Shown here: positions 8,979-18,281 of the stretch, in pieces | How the letters are laid out: each line of letters starts with the position of its first letter | How positions within the stretch are numbered: the first letter of the stretch is position 1 | Origin: an uncultured Anaerolineae bacterium | Lineage (GTDB): Bacteria > Chloroflexota > Anaerolineae > CG2-30-64-16 | Assembly: GCA_937124585.1 (NCBI GenBank) | Contig: CAKZKT010000130.1 | Coordinates: 1-64,000, forward strand | Direction: 5' to 3' | DNA: 64,000 nucleotides | Notes under the pieces: generated by a model | Told to the model about the DNA's origin: nothing | Database searches by the model: none | Seen by the model: only the letters and a program-made list of their open reading frames with translations | Program-made: the position numbers and the translations under genes

Positions 8979-10118
8979 ATGCCCAAAGAAACCATGACCC
9001 CCCGTGAGCGCTGGTTGGCGGTGCTCACGCGCCAGAAACCCGATCGCGTGCCGATGGATTATTGGGGCACGCTCGAGGCGACCGCTAGGCTGATCCGTCA
9101 CCTCGGCCTGAGCAGTGACAGTGAAGCCGCTTTGGTGGCGGCATTCAAGACGGGCGGGCAACGGGCCCGCCTGGGCAGGCGACCGATTGACCGGCTGCGT
9201 CGGCAGATGCTTGACCGGCTGCATGTGGACTATGTCGTGACGGTCGGCCCGCGTTACGTGGGCCCCAGGCTGCCGCCCAACACCGACGTATTCGGTTGTC
9301 GCTACCGCAATGTCGAGTATGGCACCGGCATTTATGGCGAGTGCGTCTATCATCCGCTGGCACACTACACCTCAGTGGAGGAGATCGCGCGCAACTACCG
9401 CTGGCCGGACCCGGACTGGTGGGATTACAGCGAGATTCCCGAGCAGATCAAGGGCTGGGAACAGCACCCCATCCGCGGCGGCGGGTCTGAGCCGTTCCTG
9501 ATCTATAAAAATCTGCGCGGTCAGGAACGGGCGTTCATGGATCTCGTCGAGCATCCGGAGATCGTCCACTACTGCCTGGACAAGCTCTTCGACCTGGCGT
9601 ACATCAACACCCAGCGCATCTACGAACAGATCCCAGGCCAGGTGATGATCACCTACGTGGCCGAGGACATGGGCGCCCAGGAAGGCCTGATGTTTTCGGT
9701 CAAGCATATTCGGGAGTTCCTGCTGCCGCGCATGAAGCGCATCATTGATCTGGCCCACAGCGCGGGCGCCTATGTGTTTCATCATAACGACGGCGCGGTG
9801 CGCAAGATCCTGCCGGACATGATCGCGCTGGGCATTGACGTGCTCAACCCGATCCAATGGCGCTGCAAGGGGATGGAGCGGGAAGGGCTGAAGCGAGACT
9901 TTGGCGAGAAGCTGATCTTCCACGGTGCCATGGACAATCAGTACACCCTCCCGTTTGGCACGGTGGACGAGGTACGCCAGGAGGTGCTCGATAACCTGCG
10001 CATCCTCGGCGCGGGCGGTGGCTATATCTTGGCCCCCTGCCATAACATCCAGGCCGTCAGCCCGCCGGAGAACATCGCAGCGATGTATGAGACGGGGTAC
10101 GAGCATGGCTGGATGTAA
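8979..10118 (+). CDS. Uroporphyrinogen decarboxylase (URO-D) superfamily protein, MtaA/CmuA-like
   Basis: 379 residues with the URO-D fold: opening TPRERWLAVLTRQKPDRVPMD, an AEDMGAQEGLMFS substrate loop, HHNDGAVRKILPDMIALGID and the C-terminal GGGYILAPCHNIQ. The HxD and CxH pairs resemble the zinc sites of corrinoid-dependent methyltransferases of this superfamily, and true HemE signatures are absent. The ATG at 8979 follows AGGAGAGG; the ORF-track start 117 codons upstream runs through the promoter. Neighbouring GH4, MFS and ROK genes argue for a role in carbohydrate or methoxylated-compound catabolism, not haem synthesis. The substrate is unknown. Confidence 0.85.
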   Translation: MPKETMTPRERWLAVLTRQKPDRVPMDYWGTLEATARLIRHLGLSSDSEAALVAAFKTGGQRARLGRRPIDRLRRQMLDRLHVDYVVTVGPRYVGPRLPPNTDVFGCRYRNVEYGTGIYGECVYHPLAHYTSVEEIARNYRWPDPDWWDYSEIPEQIKGWEQHPIRGGGSEPFLIYKNLRGQERAFMDLVEHPEIVHYCLDKLFDLAYINTQRIYEQIPGQVMITYVAEDMGAQEGLMFSVKHIREFLLPRMKRIIDLAHSAGAYVFHHNDGAVRKILPDMIALGIDVLNPIQWRCKGMEREGLKRDFGEKLIFHGAMDNQYTLPFGTVDEVRQEVLDNLRILGAGGGYILAPCHNIQAVSPPENIAAMYETGYEHGWM

Positions 10119-10213
10119 GGAAACCGGCAAGTGGACAAATCGCGTTCAACGCCTGACGCCTGGTGTTTGATGCCCGACGTTTGACATAATCATCAATATT
10201 AGAAAGGATCCTC

Positions 10214-11542
10214 ATGACCAAGTTAGCTTTCATCGGCGCGGGCAGCCTGGGATTCACGCGCGGTCTCGTTCGCGATGTGCTCACCTTCCCGCGGCTGCAG
10301 GACTCCACCATCGCCTTGATGGATATTGACCCGGAGCGGCTCGATTTCGCGTACCGCGCGGTCAAGAAGATCATCGAGATGGGCAACTACCCGGCCAAAG
10401 TCGAGGCCACGCTCAGCCGGCAGGAAGCGCTCGAGGGCGCCGACGCCGTGATGGTCACCATCCTGGCGGGCAGCACTGAGGTGTGGCAATATGACATTTT
10501 GATCCCGAAGGAATTCGGGGTGGACACGAACATCGGCGACACGCGCAGCGTCTCGGGCATCTTTCGGGCCCTGCGCACCATCCCGGTGATGCTCGACATC
10601 GCGCGCGATATGGAGCGCCTCTGCCCCGACGCCACCATGCTGAATTACACCAACCCGATGGCGATGCTCTGTCGGGCCATGCAGCGCGAAACGAAGATCA
10701 AGCTCACCGGCCTCTGCCACAGCGTGCAGGGCACGGCCATGATGCTGGCGCGGTGGATCGCCGCGCCCTTCGAGGAGATCACCTACACCTGCGCGGGCAT
10801 CAACCATATGGCCTGGTACTTGAAGTACGAGTGGAACGGAAAAGACGCCTACCCGCTCATCCGCAAGACGATCACCGAGAACCCGGACATCTACAATCAG
10901 GAGCAGGTGCGCAACGAGATGTTCCTGGCGCTCGATTACTACGTCACCGAGTCATCCGGCCACAACTCGGAGTACAACTGGTGGTTCCGCAAGCGGCCCG
11001 ATCTGATCGAGAAGTACTGCACGCATGGCACGGGCTGGAATCCAGGCGAGTACGCCTATATCCTGAAGCATTATCGGGCGCGCGAAAACAGCTGGAAGGA
11101 AGAGGCGAAGCAGTGGTTTGCCAAAGACACGCCGATCTCGCTGGCGCGCGGGCATGAGTACGCAGCCTACATCATCAATGCGTTGCGGGGCGGCGAGCCG
11201 TTCCAGTTCAACGGCAATGTGCCGAACACGGGACTGGTCACCAATCTGCCGCAAGGCGCGTGCGTCGAGGTGCCGGTGTGGGCTTCCAAGAAGGGGCTGG
11301 AGCCGGTGCATGTCGGCGCGTTGCCGCCGCAGTGCGCCATGCTGACCAATCTCAGCGCACAGATCGAGGAGATGGCCGTCGAGGCGGCCCTCACCGGCAA
11401 CCCGCGACTGGTCTATCAGGCCGTCGCCCATGATCCGCTGTCGGCAGCCGTGCTCTCGCTGGCCGAGATCCGGGAGATGGTGGACAGGATGCTGGAGCAG
11501 AACCGGCCCTATCTTCCGCAGTTTAAGCACTTTAAGTTGTGA
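10214..11542 (+). CDS. Glycoside hydrolase family 4 protein (alpha-galactosidase/alpha-glucosidase type)
   Basis: 442 residues with the NAD-binding GH4 N-terminus [16 protein letters not shown], the NYTNPM loop, the metal-binding GLCHSVQG and the [10 protein letters not shown] motif with a second His ligand. GH4 enzymes use NAD and a divalent metal to cleave glycosides by oxidation-elimination. CHSVQG is typical of the MelA/AglA/alpha-glucuronidase branch rather than the 6-phospho-beta-glucosidase branch, but the exact sugar cannot be read from sequence. The ATG has AGAAAGGA upstream. It forms a tandem with the URO-D gene, 95 bp downstream of it. Confidence 0.92.
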   Translation: MTKLAFIGAGSLGFTRGLVRDVLTFPRLQDSTIALMDIDPERLDFAYRAVKKIIEMGNYPAKVEATLSRQEALEGADAVMVTILAGSTEVWQYDILIPKEFGVDTNIGDTRSVSGIFRALRTIPVMLDIARDMERLCPDATMLNYTNPMAMLCRAMQRETKIKLTGLCHSVQGTAMMLARWIAAPFEEITYTCAGINHMAWYLKYEWNGKDAYPLIRKTITENPDIYNQEQVRNEMFLALDYYVTESSGHNSEYNWWFRKRPDLIEKYCTHGTGWNPGEYAYILKHYRARENSWKEEAKQWFAKDTPISLARGHEYAAYIINALRGGEPFQFNGNVPNTGLVTNLPQGACVEVPVWASKKGLEPVHVGALPPQCAMLTNLSAQIEEMAVEAALTGNPRLVYQAVAHDPLSAAVLSLAEIREMVDRMLEQNRPYLPQFKHFKL

Positions 11543-11550
11543 TTCCGGTC

Positions 11551-11578
11551 GCAGAGGCGCACAGACGTGTGCCTCTGC
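11551..11578. terminator. Bidirectional hairpin between GH4 and MFS genes
   Basis: GCAGAGGCGCAC / GTGTGCCTCTGC forms a 12-bp stem with one G-T pair and a 4-nt loop between two convergent genes. There is no long T tract, so termination is inferred from position. Confidence 0.6.
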
Positions 11579-12901
11579 TCACGATTGGGCAGCCACGCTA
11601 TCCGGCGTTTGCAGCGGCCACCAGCGAAACAGGCTCGATCCCAGCAGGCACAGCACGCCGCCCGCGATCAGCACCGCCGCGAAGCCGATCCGATCGGCGA
11701 GCGCCACTCCGATCAGCGGCATGATGAACGCGCCGATGTTCATGATCGTCGTGTAGATGCCCAGATAGAGCGGCCGTGTCTCGGCCGGACATACCTTCAG
11801 CAGCATCGGAAAATGCCCCAGGTTGACCCCCGCCGCGATCGGCCCCTGCAGCGCGGTCCAGAGCAAGATGACCGTCAGGTTTGGCGTCAGTCCTACCAGC
11901 AGCGGATAGAAGCCGATCAGGCTGATCGTCAGTCGCAGCGCCCATTTCTCTCCCTGCCGTGCGATGAGCCGTTGCCAGATGTAGTAGCCGAGCACCGGCG
12001 TCAGATTGGCGATCATGGCGTTGGTGCCGATCCACGCATCGGAGGCGCCAAGCTGCCGGACGTAGTAGAGCACGTAGATCGGCCCGATCATCCACAGCCC
12101 TACGCCGTGCGCCAGTGTGCTCACCACGATGCGGGTGAAGTCGGGATGGCGACGAAACGCATCGCGCATCCCGCCCAGGAGCGCCCGTGGCGTGATCGGC
12201 TGTGTCGAGGCGGGCATGGCTACCGAGTCGGGCACGCGCATCTGCATGATGTAGATGGTGCTGAGCACTGAGCCCGCAAATCCGACCAGATAGACCAGCT
12301 GATAGTTGCGCGGAAAAACCGCGACGGCCAGCCAGCGCGCGGCCACAAAGGTGCCGGCCGTGACCACTGCGGCCGCCAGGATGTTGCGGACGGCGAACAG
12401 GCGGGCGCGTGCCCGCTCCGGCACGACGTCGGCCAGCATCGAGTTCCAGCCTACACCGAAGAAGCTGGCCGGCGCGGAGAGGGCGATCAGCGTCCAGACG
12501 ACCAGCGCGCCTGGCCGGGGCACGGGCAGAAAAGGGATCAGCGCCACTATCAGATAGCCGAAGCGGGCCAGCGCCAGGCTGGCGATCACCCACGGCATCC
12601 GTCGGCTGCGCCGGTTGAGGAACTGGCCGGCCGGGATGGTGATCAGCAGCGCCAGCAACGCCGGGATCGAGCTGAGCAGGCCGATCTCTGCGTTGGATGC
12701 GCCCAGGCGCAGCGCGTAGGCCGCATTGAAGGCCGCGGCTGCCGAGAGCAATGATGCCCAGAAGACTTCGATTTCCAGGAGCCGGGCGTTGTACTCGGCG
12801 CCTGCGAGGCCGGTGGGCACAATGAGGCCGCGCAGCCGGCCCAGCCATTGCCGCAGCCGAGACGGTGGCGAAGATCGGGTTGGAGGCATGGGAGAGTTCA
12901 T
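11579..12901 (-). CDS. Major facilitator superfamily transporter
   Basis: About 440 residues with some ten to twelve hydrophobic segments. The inter-helix loops are typical of MFS: GQFLNRRSRRMPWV after helix 2-3 and RARLFAVRNILAA after helix 4. Annotated homologues of this architecture in sugar clusters are usually of unknown substrate. The start is uncertain: 12901 and 12889 are both possible and neither has a strong ribosome site, while the ORF-track ATG at 12934 adds a non-family N-terminus. It is divergent from the ROK kinase gene and convergent with the GH4 gene, so sugar import is a reasonable inference. Confidence 0.85.
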   Translation of the reverse strand: MNSPMPPTRSSPPSRLRQWLGRLRGLIVPTGLAGAEYNARLLEIEVFWASLLSAAAAFNAAYALRLGASNAEIGLLSSIPALLALLITIPAGQFLNRRSRRMPWVIASLALARFGYLIVALIPFLPVPRPGALVVWTLIALSAPASFFGVGWNSMLADVVPERARARLFAVRNILAAAVVTAGTFVAARWLAVAVFPRNYQLVYLVGFAGSVLSTIYIMQMRVPDSVAMPASTQPITPRALLGGMRDAFRRHPDFTRIVVSTLAHGVGLWMIGPIYVLYYVRQLGASDAWIGTNAMIANLTPVLGYYIWQRLIARQGEKWALRLTISLIGFYPLLVGLTPNLTVILLWTALQGPIAAGVNLGHFPMLLKVCPAETRPLYLGIYTTIMNIGAFIMPLIGVALADRIGFAAVLIAGGVLCLLGSSLFRWWPLQTPDSVAAQS

Positions 12902-13002
12902 GTCGTTTGCGGTTATTCCGAAACAGGTTGGCAATTTGCCCGCCGCTTGCCCTGCGGGACAGCGAGCGTTGGCAAAGGATATTATACTTCAGATGGCCTG
13001 AA

Positions 13003-13032
13003 TTGACACCTGGCGTTGGCCTGCGTTATCAT
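13003..13032 (+). promoter_or_regulatory. Promoter of the ROK kinase gene
   Basis: TTGACA (13003-13008), 18-bp spacer, TATCAT (13027-13032); 37 bp upstream of the ATG. Confidence 0.75.
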
Positions 13033-13068
13033 GCCTTCATCGGTGCAGCTTCTTCGGGAGATAGCGAT

Positions 13069-14006
13069 ATGGAAGACTGGGTCGTGGGGATTGACCTGGG
13101 CGCTACCAAGATCGCCTTGGGCCTGGTTGATCCGCACAATCGGGTTGTCGCACAGCGGCGCGCGCCGACTTTGCCCCACGAAGGGCCGGCCGCTGTCGTC
13201 GAACGGATCGCCGCGGCAGTCACTGAGCTGCAAGCCGAACTGCCGGCCGGTGTCCGGCTGGCGGGCATCGGAATCTGTTCGCCCGGCCCGCTCGATCACA
13301 TCAGCGGCGTGCTCCTCGATCCGCCCAATTTGATCGGCTGGGTGAATGTCCCGCTGCGCCAGATGTTGGCTGACCGGCTGGGCCTGCCGATCGTCCTGGA
13401 ACACGATGCCAAAGCCGCTGCGCTCGGCGAGTATCATTACGGTGCCGGTCGCGGCACGCGTGATATGGTTTACATCGTCGTGGGCACGGGCATCGGCAGC
13501 GCGATCATCCTGGATGGTCATCTCCACCGCGGCCAGCACAATGCGGCGGGCGAGGTCGGCCACATCACCATCCGATCGGGCGGCGACCTGTGTTCGTGCG
13601 GCAATACCGGCTGCGTGGAATCGTTCGCGTCCGGCCCGCCATCGCACGCGCTTATCGCCGCCTGCTGGCTGCCCGCGGGGCCGATGATCCCACCATCGCC
13701 GCGGCCACGGTGGTGGCGCGCGCCCGCGAGGGCGATGCCGACGCGCTGACGGTGCTGACCGATGCCGGTGAGGCGCTCGGCACGGCCGTGGCGACGCTGG
13801 CGATGATTCTCGACATTGAGCTCTATGTGGTCGGCAGCAGCGTGACGAAGGCGGGCGACTTGTTGCTCGAGCCGGCTCGCCGCGCCTTGATCCATCACGC
13901 GCATTGTTCGGTCGCGCAGCGCGTGCGGATCGTGCGTTCGGCGCTGGAGGACGAGGGGCCGTTGTTGGGCTGTGCCTGGCTGGCGCGGCAGAACGCAGCG
14001 ATTTAG
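13069..14006 (+). pseudogene. ROK-family sugar kinase interrupted by a one-base frameshift
   Basis: The first frame, from ATG 13069 (GGGAG 9 bp upstream), encodes the ATP site GIDLGATKIALGLV, EHDAKAAALGE, GTGIGSAII, the GHITI motif and the zinc-cysteine loop CSCGNTGCVES. The frame breaks after SFASGP at about 13636-13638. The rest, AIARAYRRLLAARG to the C-terminus (VVGSSVTKAGDLLL), continues in the overlapping ORF that ends at 14006. One missing base in a GGCCCG stretch explains it. Restored, the protein would be about 312 residues, normal for glucokinase/N-acetylglucosamine kinase-type ROK proteins. It may be a true pseudogene or a sequencing error. Confidence 0.88.
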
Positions 14007-14022
14007 GCGCGGGCCGGCCCGG

Positions 14023-14114
14023 CAGGCCAGGCGGGTCGCGCCGGTCTCCGACCGGCCCGCGCAGGCAGCAGGCCAGGCGGGTCGCGCCGGTCTCCGACCG
14101 GCCCGCCCAGGCAG
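14023..14114. repeat. Two tandem 46-bp GC-rich repeats
   Basis: Two nearly identical 46-bp units beginning CAGGCCAGGCGGGTCGC, each containing the palindrome CCGGTC-TCC-GACCGG. They fill the gap between the ROK and SDR genes and could form hairpins that end or slow transcription. Confidence 0.85.
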
Positions 14115-14128
14115 CAGGGTAGAGGCAC

Positions 14129-14848
14129 ATGTTGACCGGAAAAGTCGTTCTCGTGGTCGGCGGCGCGGCCGGCATCGGCCGTGCGACCGCCGAGGTGTGC
14201 GCGGCGCGCGGCGCGACGGTCGTCGTCGCCGACATAGATGCGCAGGCCGGCGCGCAGGTCGCCGACCGCGTGGGCGGCTTGTTCGTTCCTGTGAACGTGA
14301 CGGATGCCGCCTCGGTTCAGGCGCTGATGGCGACGATTGCGGCCCGCTATGGCCATCTGAACGTATTGATCCAGGCTGCCGGCATCTTGCAGGGCGCCTA
14401 CACGGCGGTCGAAGATTTTCCGCTCGATGCCTGGCAGGCAGTGCTCGACGTGAACCTGACAGGCAGCTTTTTGTGCGCCAGGTATGCGCTGCCGCTGCTG
14501 AAGCGGGCGGGCAGCGGCGTCATCCTCCTGATTTCGTCGGTCGCCGCGGTGAACGGCAGTTCATCGGTGGCCTATGGCGCCAGCAAGGGAGGGGTCAACG
14601 GCCTGGGCCTTACGCTGGCGCGACGGCTCGCCGCGGAAGGCATCCGCGTCAATGTGGTCATGCCCGGCAACATTGACACGACCCTGAAACGTTCCGTGAT
14701 CGCGGTGGAGGCAGAGCAGGCCGGGGTGTCCCTGGAGAAGGCGGTGGCGGCGTCCGACCTGGGCGCGCCGGAAGGCGTGGCGAGGGTGTTGGCCTGGCTG
14801 GCGAGCGACGACGCCGACTACGTGCGTGGCGTGATCGTGACCCGCTAG
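14129..14848 (+). CDS. Short-chain dehydrogenase/reductase
   Basis: 239 residues of a classical SDR with the cofactor loop VVGGAAGIGRA, an acidic residue after strand 2 (VADID) favouring NAD, the QAAG strand, the catalytic Ser in LISSVAAVNGSSS, YGASKGG with the Tyr and Lys, and MPGNIDT after the active site. The C-terminus ends RGVIVTR, a little shorter than the usual dVDGG tail. Substrate unknown; gene context suggests a sugar or polyol. The start has no strong ribosome site. Confidence 0.88.
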   Translation: MLTGKVVLVVGGAAGIGRATAEVCAARGATVVVADIDAQAGAQVADRVGGLFVPVNVTDAASVQALMATIAARYGHLNVLIQAAGILQGAYTAVEDFPLDAWQAVLDVNLTGSFLCARYALPLLKRAGSGVILLISSVAAVNGSSSVAYGASKGGVNGLGLTLARRLAAEGIRVNVVMPGNIDTTLKRSVIAVEAEQAGVSLEKAVAASDLGAPEGVARVLAWLASDDADYVRGVIVTR

Positions 14849-14878
14849 GCGTAGGGCGAGATTCGTCTCGCCCCACGC
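14849..14878. terminator. Hairpin between convergent SDR and aldo-keto reductase genes
   Basis: GCGT-GGGCGAGA-TTCG-TCTCGCCC-ACGC forms a stable hairpin in the 36-bp gap between convergent genes. It lacks a T tract on either strand. Confidence 0.6.
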
Positions 14879-14884
14879 GATGGC

Positions 14885-15877
14885 TCAGCTCATCAGGATG
14901 GCGTCTATCGCCGTTAGCTCTTCCTGGCTGAACGTCAGATTGGCGAGCGCGGCCACGATCTCCTCGATCTGGTCGACGCGGCTGGCACCGATCAGCGCGG
15001 AGGTCATGGCCGGGTGGCGCAGGACCCAGGCGACCGCCATCTGCGCCATCGTCTGTCCGCGCGCCTGGGCGATCTGGTTCAGCTGACGCGCTTTTGCCAG
15101 CTTCTCGTCGGTGATGTGCTGAGGCCGCAGGAAACCGGTCGGCCGGCCGGCACGCGAATCGGCCGGAATGCCGTCCAGGTAGCGGCTGGTGAGGAGCCCC
15201 TGCGCCAGCGGCGAGAAGGCGATGCAGCCGATCCCTTCCTCTGCCAGGGTGTTCAGCAGTTCTCCTTCGATCCAGCGGTTGAACATGTTGTACGAGGGCT
15301 GATGGATCAGGCAGGGGGTGCCGAGCTGGCGCAGGATGGCGGCCGCCCGCCGCGTGAAGTCGGCGTTGTAGGACGAAATGCCGACGTAAAGCGCGCGGCC
15401 GCTGCGCACAGCGTAGTCGAGCGCAGCCATCGTCTCTTCGAGCGGTGTCTCCGGGTCGGGCCGGTGGCTGTAGAAGATGTCCACATATTCCAGCCCCATG
15501 CGGCGCAAGCTTTGATCGAGGCTGGCGATCAGATATTTACGCGATCCCCATTCACCGTAGGGCCCCGGCCACATGCGATAGCCGGCCTTGGTCGAGACGA
15601 TCAGCTCATCCCGATACGCCGCGAGGTCTTGTTTCAGGATGCGACCAAAGTTCTCCTCGGCCGAGCCTGGCGGTGGGCCGTAGTTGTTCGCCAGGTCGAA
15701 GTGGGTGATGCCCAGGTCGAAGGCGCGGCGCAGCATAGCGCGCGCGTTTTCCAGCGCATCCACGCCGCCGAAATTGTGCCAGAGGCCCAGCGAGATCGCC
15801 GGCAGCTTCAGGCCGCTGCGGCCACAACGGTTGTAGCGCATGGTCGCGTAGCGTTCATCAGATGCGATCCAGGTCAT
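14885..15877 (-). CDS. Aldo-keto reductase, YghZ/Gpr-like
   Basis: 330 residues resembling the L-glyceraldehyde-3-phosphate reductase branch of aldo-keto reductases. Visible are GLKLPAISLGLWHNFG, FDLANNYGPPPGSAEENFG with the catalytic Asp/Tyr, the Lys strand VSTKAGYRMWPGPYG, the His in DIFYSHRPD and the NADPH-binding ALIGASRVDQIEE. The start at 15877 has GAGGAG 7 bp upstream and matches the family; the ORF-track extension runs into the repeat array. Substrate is not determined by sequence; detoxification of methylglyoxal-like aldehydes is known for relatives. Confidence 0.9.
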   Translation of the reverse strand: MTWIASDERYATMRYNRCGRSGLKLPAISLGLWHNFGGVDALENARAMLRRAFDLGITHFDLANNYGPPPGSAEENFGRILKQDLAAYRDELIVSTKAGYRMWPGPYGEWGSRKYLIASLDQSLRRMGLEYVDIFYSHRPDPETPLEETMAALDYAVRSGRALYVGISSYNADFTRRAAAILRQLGTPCLIHQPSYNMFNRWIEGELLNTLAEEGIGCIAFSPLAQGLLTSRYLDGIPADSRAGRPTGFLRPQHITDEKLAKARQLNQIAQARGQTMAQMAVAWVLRHPAMTSALIGASRVDQIEEIVAALANLTFSQEELTAIDAILMS

Positions 15878-15944
15878 TGTTTTGCTCCTCGAAACAGAAT
15901 AGAATCGGTATAACACAGGTATATCAAAGCTGCAAGCAGAAGCC

Positions 15945-16120
15945 GCACGTCTGGCGGCGGTTTGGTTCACGTGCCAGGCACCCTCGGAGGTGCCTGGCAC
16001 GTCTGGCGGCGGTTTGGTTCACGTGCCAGGCACCCTCGCAGGTGCCTGGCACGTCTGGCGGCGGTTTGGTTCACGTGCCAGGCACCCTCGGAGGTGCCTG
16101 GCACGTCTGGCGGCGATTTG
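15945..16120. repeat. Tandem array of three 52-bp GTGCCTGGCAC units
   Basis: Three consecutive 52-bp units each carry a perfect 14-bp inverted repeat, ACGTGCCAGGCACC / GGTGCCTGGCACGT. These sit at 15969-16002, 16021-16054 and 16073-16106, and the spacer between them is CTGGCGGCGGTTTGGTTC. A partial unit starts at 15947. The units differ by one or two bases. The array lies directly upstream of the small membrane protein gene. Confidence 0.95.
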
Positions 16121-16143
16121 ACAGCTTCCGAGGTAAATCCGTC

Positions 16144-16500
16144 ATGTCTGAAACCTGGCGAAACATCGGGCCGGTGATCGTCTCGATCCTGATCATCATT
16201 GCGGTGGCGATCGTGCGCGCCCATTCGCGCACGGCTGCGGCCGTGCTGGCCACCATGCCGATCAACGTGCCGCTGGCGCTGTGGGTCGTCTACGCCGGCG
16301 CAGGCGGCGACCGGGCGACCATGGCGCAGTTCACGCAATCCATGCTCGTGGCCATCGGCCCCACGGTCGTCTTTATCGTGGTGGTGTGGCTGGCGGCACG
16401 CAGCGGCTGGCGCCTGGTGCCCATGCTGGCGGCCGGCTATCTGTCCTGGGCCGTTGGCCTCGGCCTGACCCTGGCCGCGCGGCACTTCCTGGCCCACTGA
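16144..16500 (+). CDS. Small integral membrane protein, unknown function
   Basis: 118 residues starting MSETWRNIGPVIVS with four predicted hydrophobic helices (about 9-23, 30-50, 62-85 and 92-112), and short charged loops. I do not recognise the family with confidence; the size and four-helix layout recall GlpM/DUF3147-type proteins. The ATG at 16144 is chosen because everything upstream in the frame is translated repeat array. No clear ribosome site is visible. Confidence 0.6.
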   Translation: MSETWRNIGPVIVSILIIIAVAIVRAHSRTAAAVLATMPINVPLALWVVYAGAGGDRATMAQFTQSMLVAIGPTVVFIVVVWLAARSGWRLVPMLAAGYLSWAVGLGLTLAARHFLAH

Positions 16501-16521
16501 GGGCTGGCCGGCGGTTGTGAT

Positions 16522-16550
16522 TTGCGGGGCAAGGCAGCTCGTGCTAAAAT
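16522..16550 (+). promoter_or_regulatory. Promoter of glnS
   Basis: TTGCGG (16522-16527), 17-bp spacer, TAAAAT (16545-16550), 40 bp before the start codon. Confidence 0.6.
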
Positions 16551-16589
16551 AGTAAAATTGTGAGAAATCTTCGTTCAGGGGGTTATGCT

Positions 16590-18272
16590 ATGCCGGACAA
16601 TGAGTCCGCGGCCGCGGTTGATTTCATCCGAGCTGCCATCGAAGAAGATCTCCGCACGGGGCGCTTCGATCACGTCCACACGCGTTTTCCGCCCGAACCC
16701 AACGGCTATCTGCACATCGGCCACGCCAAGGCGATCATCATTGACTTCGGCATCGCGCGCGATTTCGGCGGAAAATGTAACCTGCGCTACGACGATACCA
16801 ACCCTGTCAAAGAGGATGTCGAGTACGTAGAAGCCATCAAAGAGGACATCCGCTGGCTGGGTTTTGACTGGGAAGATCGGGAATACTACGCGTCCGACTA
16901 TTTCGAGCAGCTTTATGAGATGGCCGTTGACCTGATCAAAAAGGGCAAGGCCTATGTCTGTGACCTGAGCGCTGAGGAACTGCGCGAGTATCGCGGCACG
17001 CTGACCGAGCCGGGTCGGGAGAGTCCCTGGCGCAACCGCTCGGTCGAGGAAAACCTGGATCTGTTCGAGCGGATGCGCAAAGGTGAGTTCCCCGATGGCT
17101 CGCGCACTCTGCGCGCCAAGATCGACATGGCACACCCGAACTTCAACATGCGCGATCCGGTGATGTACCGTATTTTGCACGCCACCCATCATCGCACTGG
17201 CGATAAATGGTGCATCTACCCGATGTACGATTTCGCGCACGGCCAGTGCGACTCGATCGAGGGGATCACCCATTCGCTCTGCTCGCTGGAATATGAGGAT
17301 CACCGACCGCTGTACGAGTGGTTCCTGAAGGAACTGGGTATCTACGCGCCGCGCCAGATCGAGTTCGCCCGCCTGAACCTCACCTATACCATGATGAGCA
17401 AGCGCAAGTTGCGCGTATTGGTGAACGAGGGGGTGGTGCGCGGCTGGGATGATCCCCGGCTGCAGACGTTGTGCGGGCTGCGGCGTCGCGGCTATACGCC
17501 CGAGGCGATCCACGAGTTCATCCGTCGCGTCGGTGTGGGCAAAACCAACAGCACCATTGACATGGCGCTCCTGGAGCACTGTGTCCGCGAAGATCTGAAC
17601 AAGCGGGCCCCGCGCGTGATGGCGGTGCTCCGGCCGCTGCGCGTGATCATCGAGAACTATCCGGTGGGCCAGGTCGAGCTGATGGAGGCGATCAACAACC
17701 CCGAAGACGAGAGCATGGGCACGCGCACCGTGCCGTTCAGCCGCGAGATCTACGTCGAGCGCGACGATTTTCGCGAAAATCCGCCGAAGGGTTGGTTCCG
17801 CCTGGCGCCCGGCCGCGAGGTACGCCTGAAGCATGCCTACTACATCAAGGTCACAGATGTGATCAAGGATGCCGGCGGGGAAGTGGTCGAGCTGCGTTGC
17901 ACCTATGACCCGGAGTCGCGCAGCGGCGTGACGTCGGATGGCCGCAAGGTGCAGGGCACGTTGCATTGGGTGTCGGCGCCACACGCAGTGGATGCCGAAG
18001 TGCGGCTTTATGAGACGCTCTTCACTGTGCCCAATCCCGACGATGTGCCGGAAGGGACTGACTGGCGGTCGTACATCAATCCGAACTCGGAAGAGGTGCT
18101 GATCGGCTGCAAAGTCGAACCCAGCCTGGCCAACGCTGCCGTAGGGAATCGGTACCAATTCCTGCGGCAGGGATATTTCTGCGTGGATAAAGACTCCACG
18201 GTCGGCAGACCGGTTTTCAATCGCACCGTCACCCTGAAGGATTCGTGGGCCAAAATCGAAAAGAAAGGATAG
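16590..18272 (+). CDS. glnS: Glutaminyl-tRNA synthetase
   Basis: 560 residues of class Ib synthetase. The N-terminal part has [16 protein letters not shown] (HIGH) and [10 protein letters not shown]; the KMSKS-equivalent is MMSKRKL; the C-terminal beta-barrels (about residues 340-555) carry [16 protein letters not shown], specific to GlnRS rather than GluRS. The ATG at 16590 ([10 protein letters not shown]) is preceded by CAGGGGG; the upstream ATG at 16560 has no such site. Direct charging of tRNA-Gln is implied. It is followed 9 bp later by the bacterioferritin gene. Confidence 0.96.
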   Translation: MPDNESAAAVDFIRAAIEEDLRTGRFDHVHTRFPPEPNGYLHIGHAKAIIIDFGIARDFGGKCNLRYDDTNPVKEDVEYVEAIKEDIRWLGFDWEDREYYASDYFEQLYEMAVDLIKKGKAYVCDLSAEELREYRGTLTEPGRESPWRNRSVEENLDLFERMRKGEFPDGSRTLRAKIDMAHPNFNMRDPVMYRILHATHHRTGDKWCIYPMYDFAHGQCDSIEGITHSLCSLEYEDHRPLYEWFLKELGIYAPRQIEFARLNLTYTMMSKRKLRVLVNEGVVRGWDDPRLQTLCGLRRRGYTPEAIHEFIRRVGVGKTNSTIDMALLEHCVREDLNKRAPRVMAVLRPLRVIIENYPVGQVELMEAINNPEDESMGTRTVPFSREIYVERDDFRENPPKGWFRLAPGREVRLKHAYYIKVTDVIKDAGGEVVELRCTYDPESRSGVTSDGRKVQGTLHWVSAPHAVDAEVRLYETLFTVPNPDDVPEGTDWRSYINPNSEEVLIGCKVEPSLANAAVGNRYQFLRQGYFCVDKDSTVGRPVFNRTVTLKDSWAKIEKKG

Positions 18273-18281
18273 GAGCTTCCC

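Noticed and set aside
8979-10118. True haem biosynthesis uroporphyrinogen decarboxylase (hemE)
   Set aside because: HemE N-terminal signatures are missing, no other haem genes are present and the neighbours are sugar genes.
10181-10213. Promoter directly before the GH4 gene (TTGACA at 10181)
   Set aside because: No -10 box occurs at 16-18 bp; the motif belongs to the degenerate TTTGACG repeat class.
15945-16120. Possible CRISPR array
   Set aside because: The repeat units are contiguous 52-bp palindromic copies with an identical spacer, and no cas gene lies nearby.
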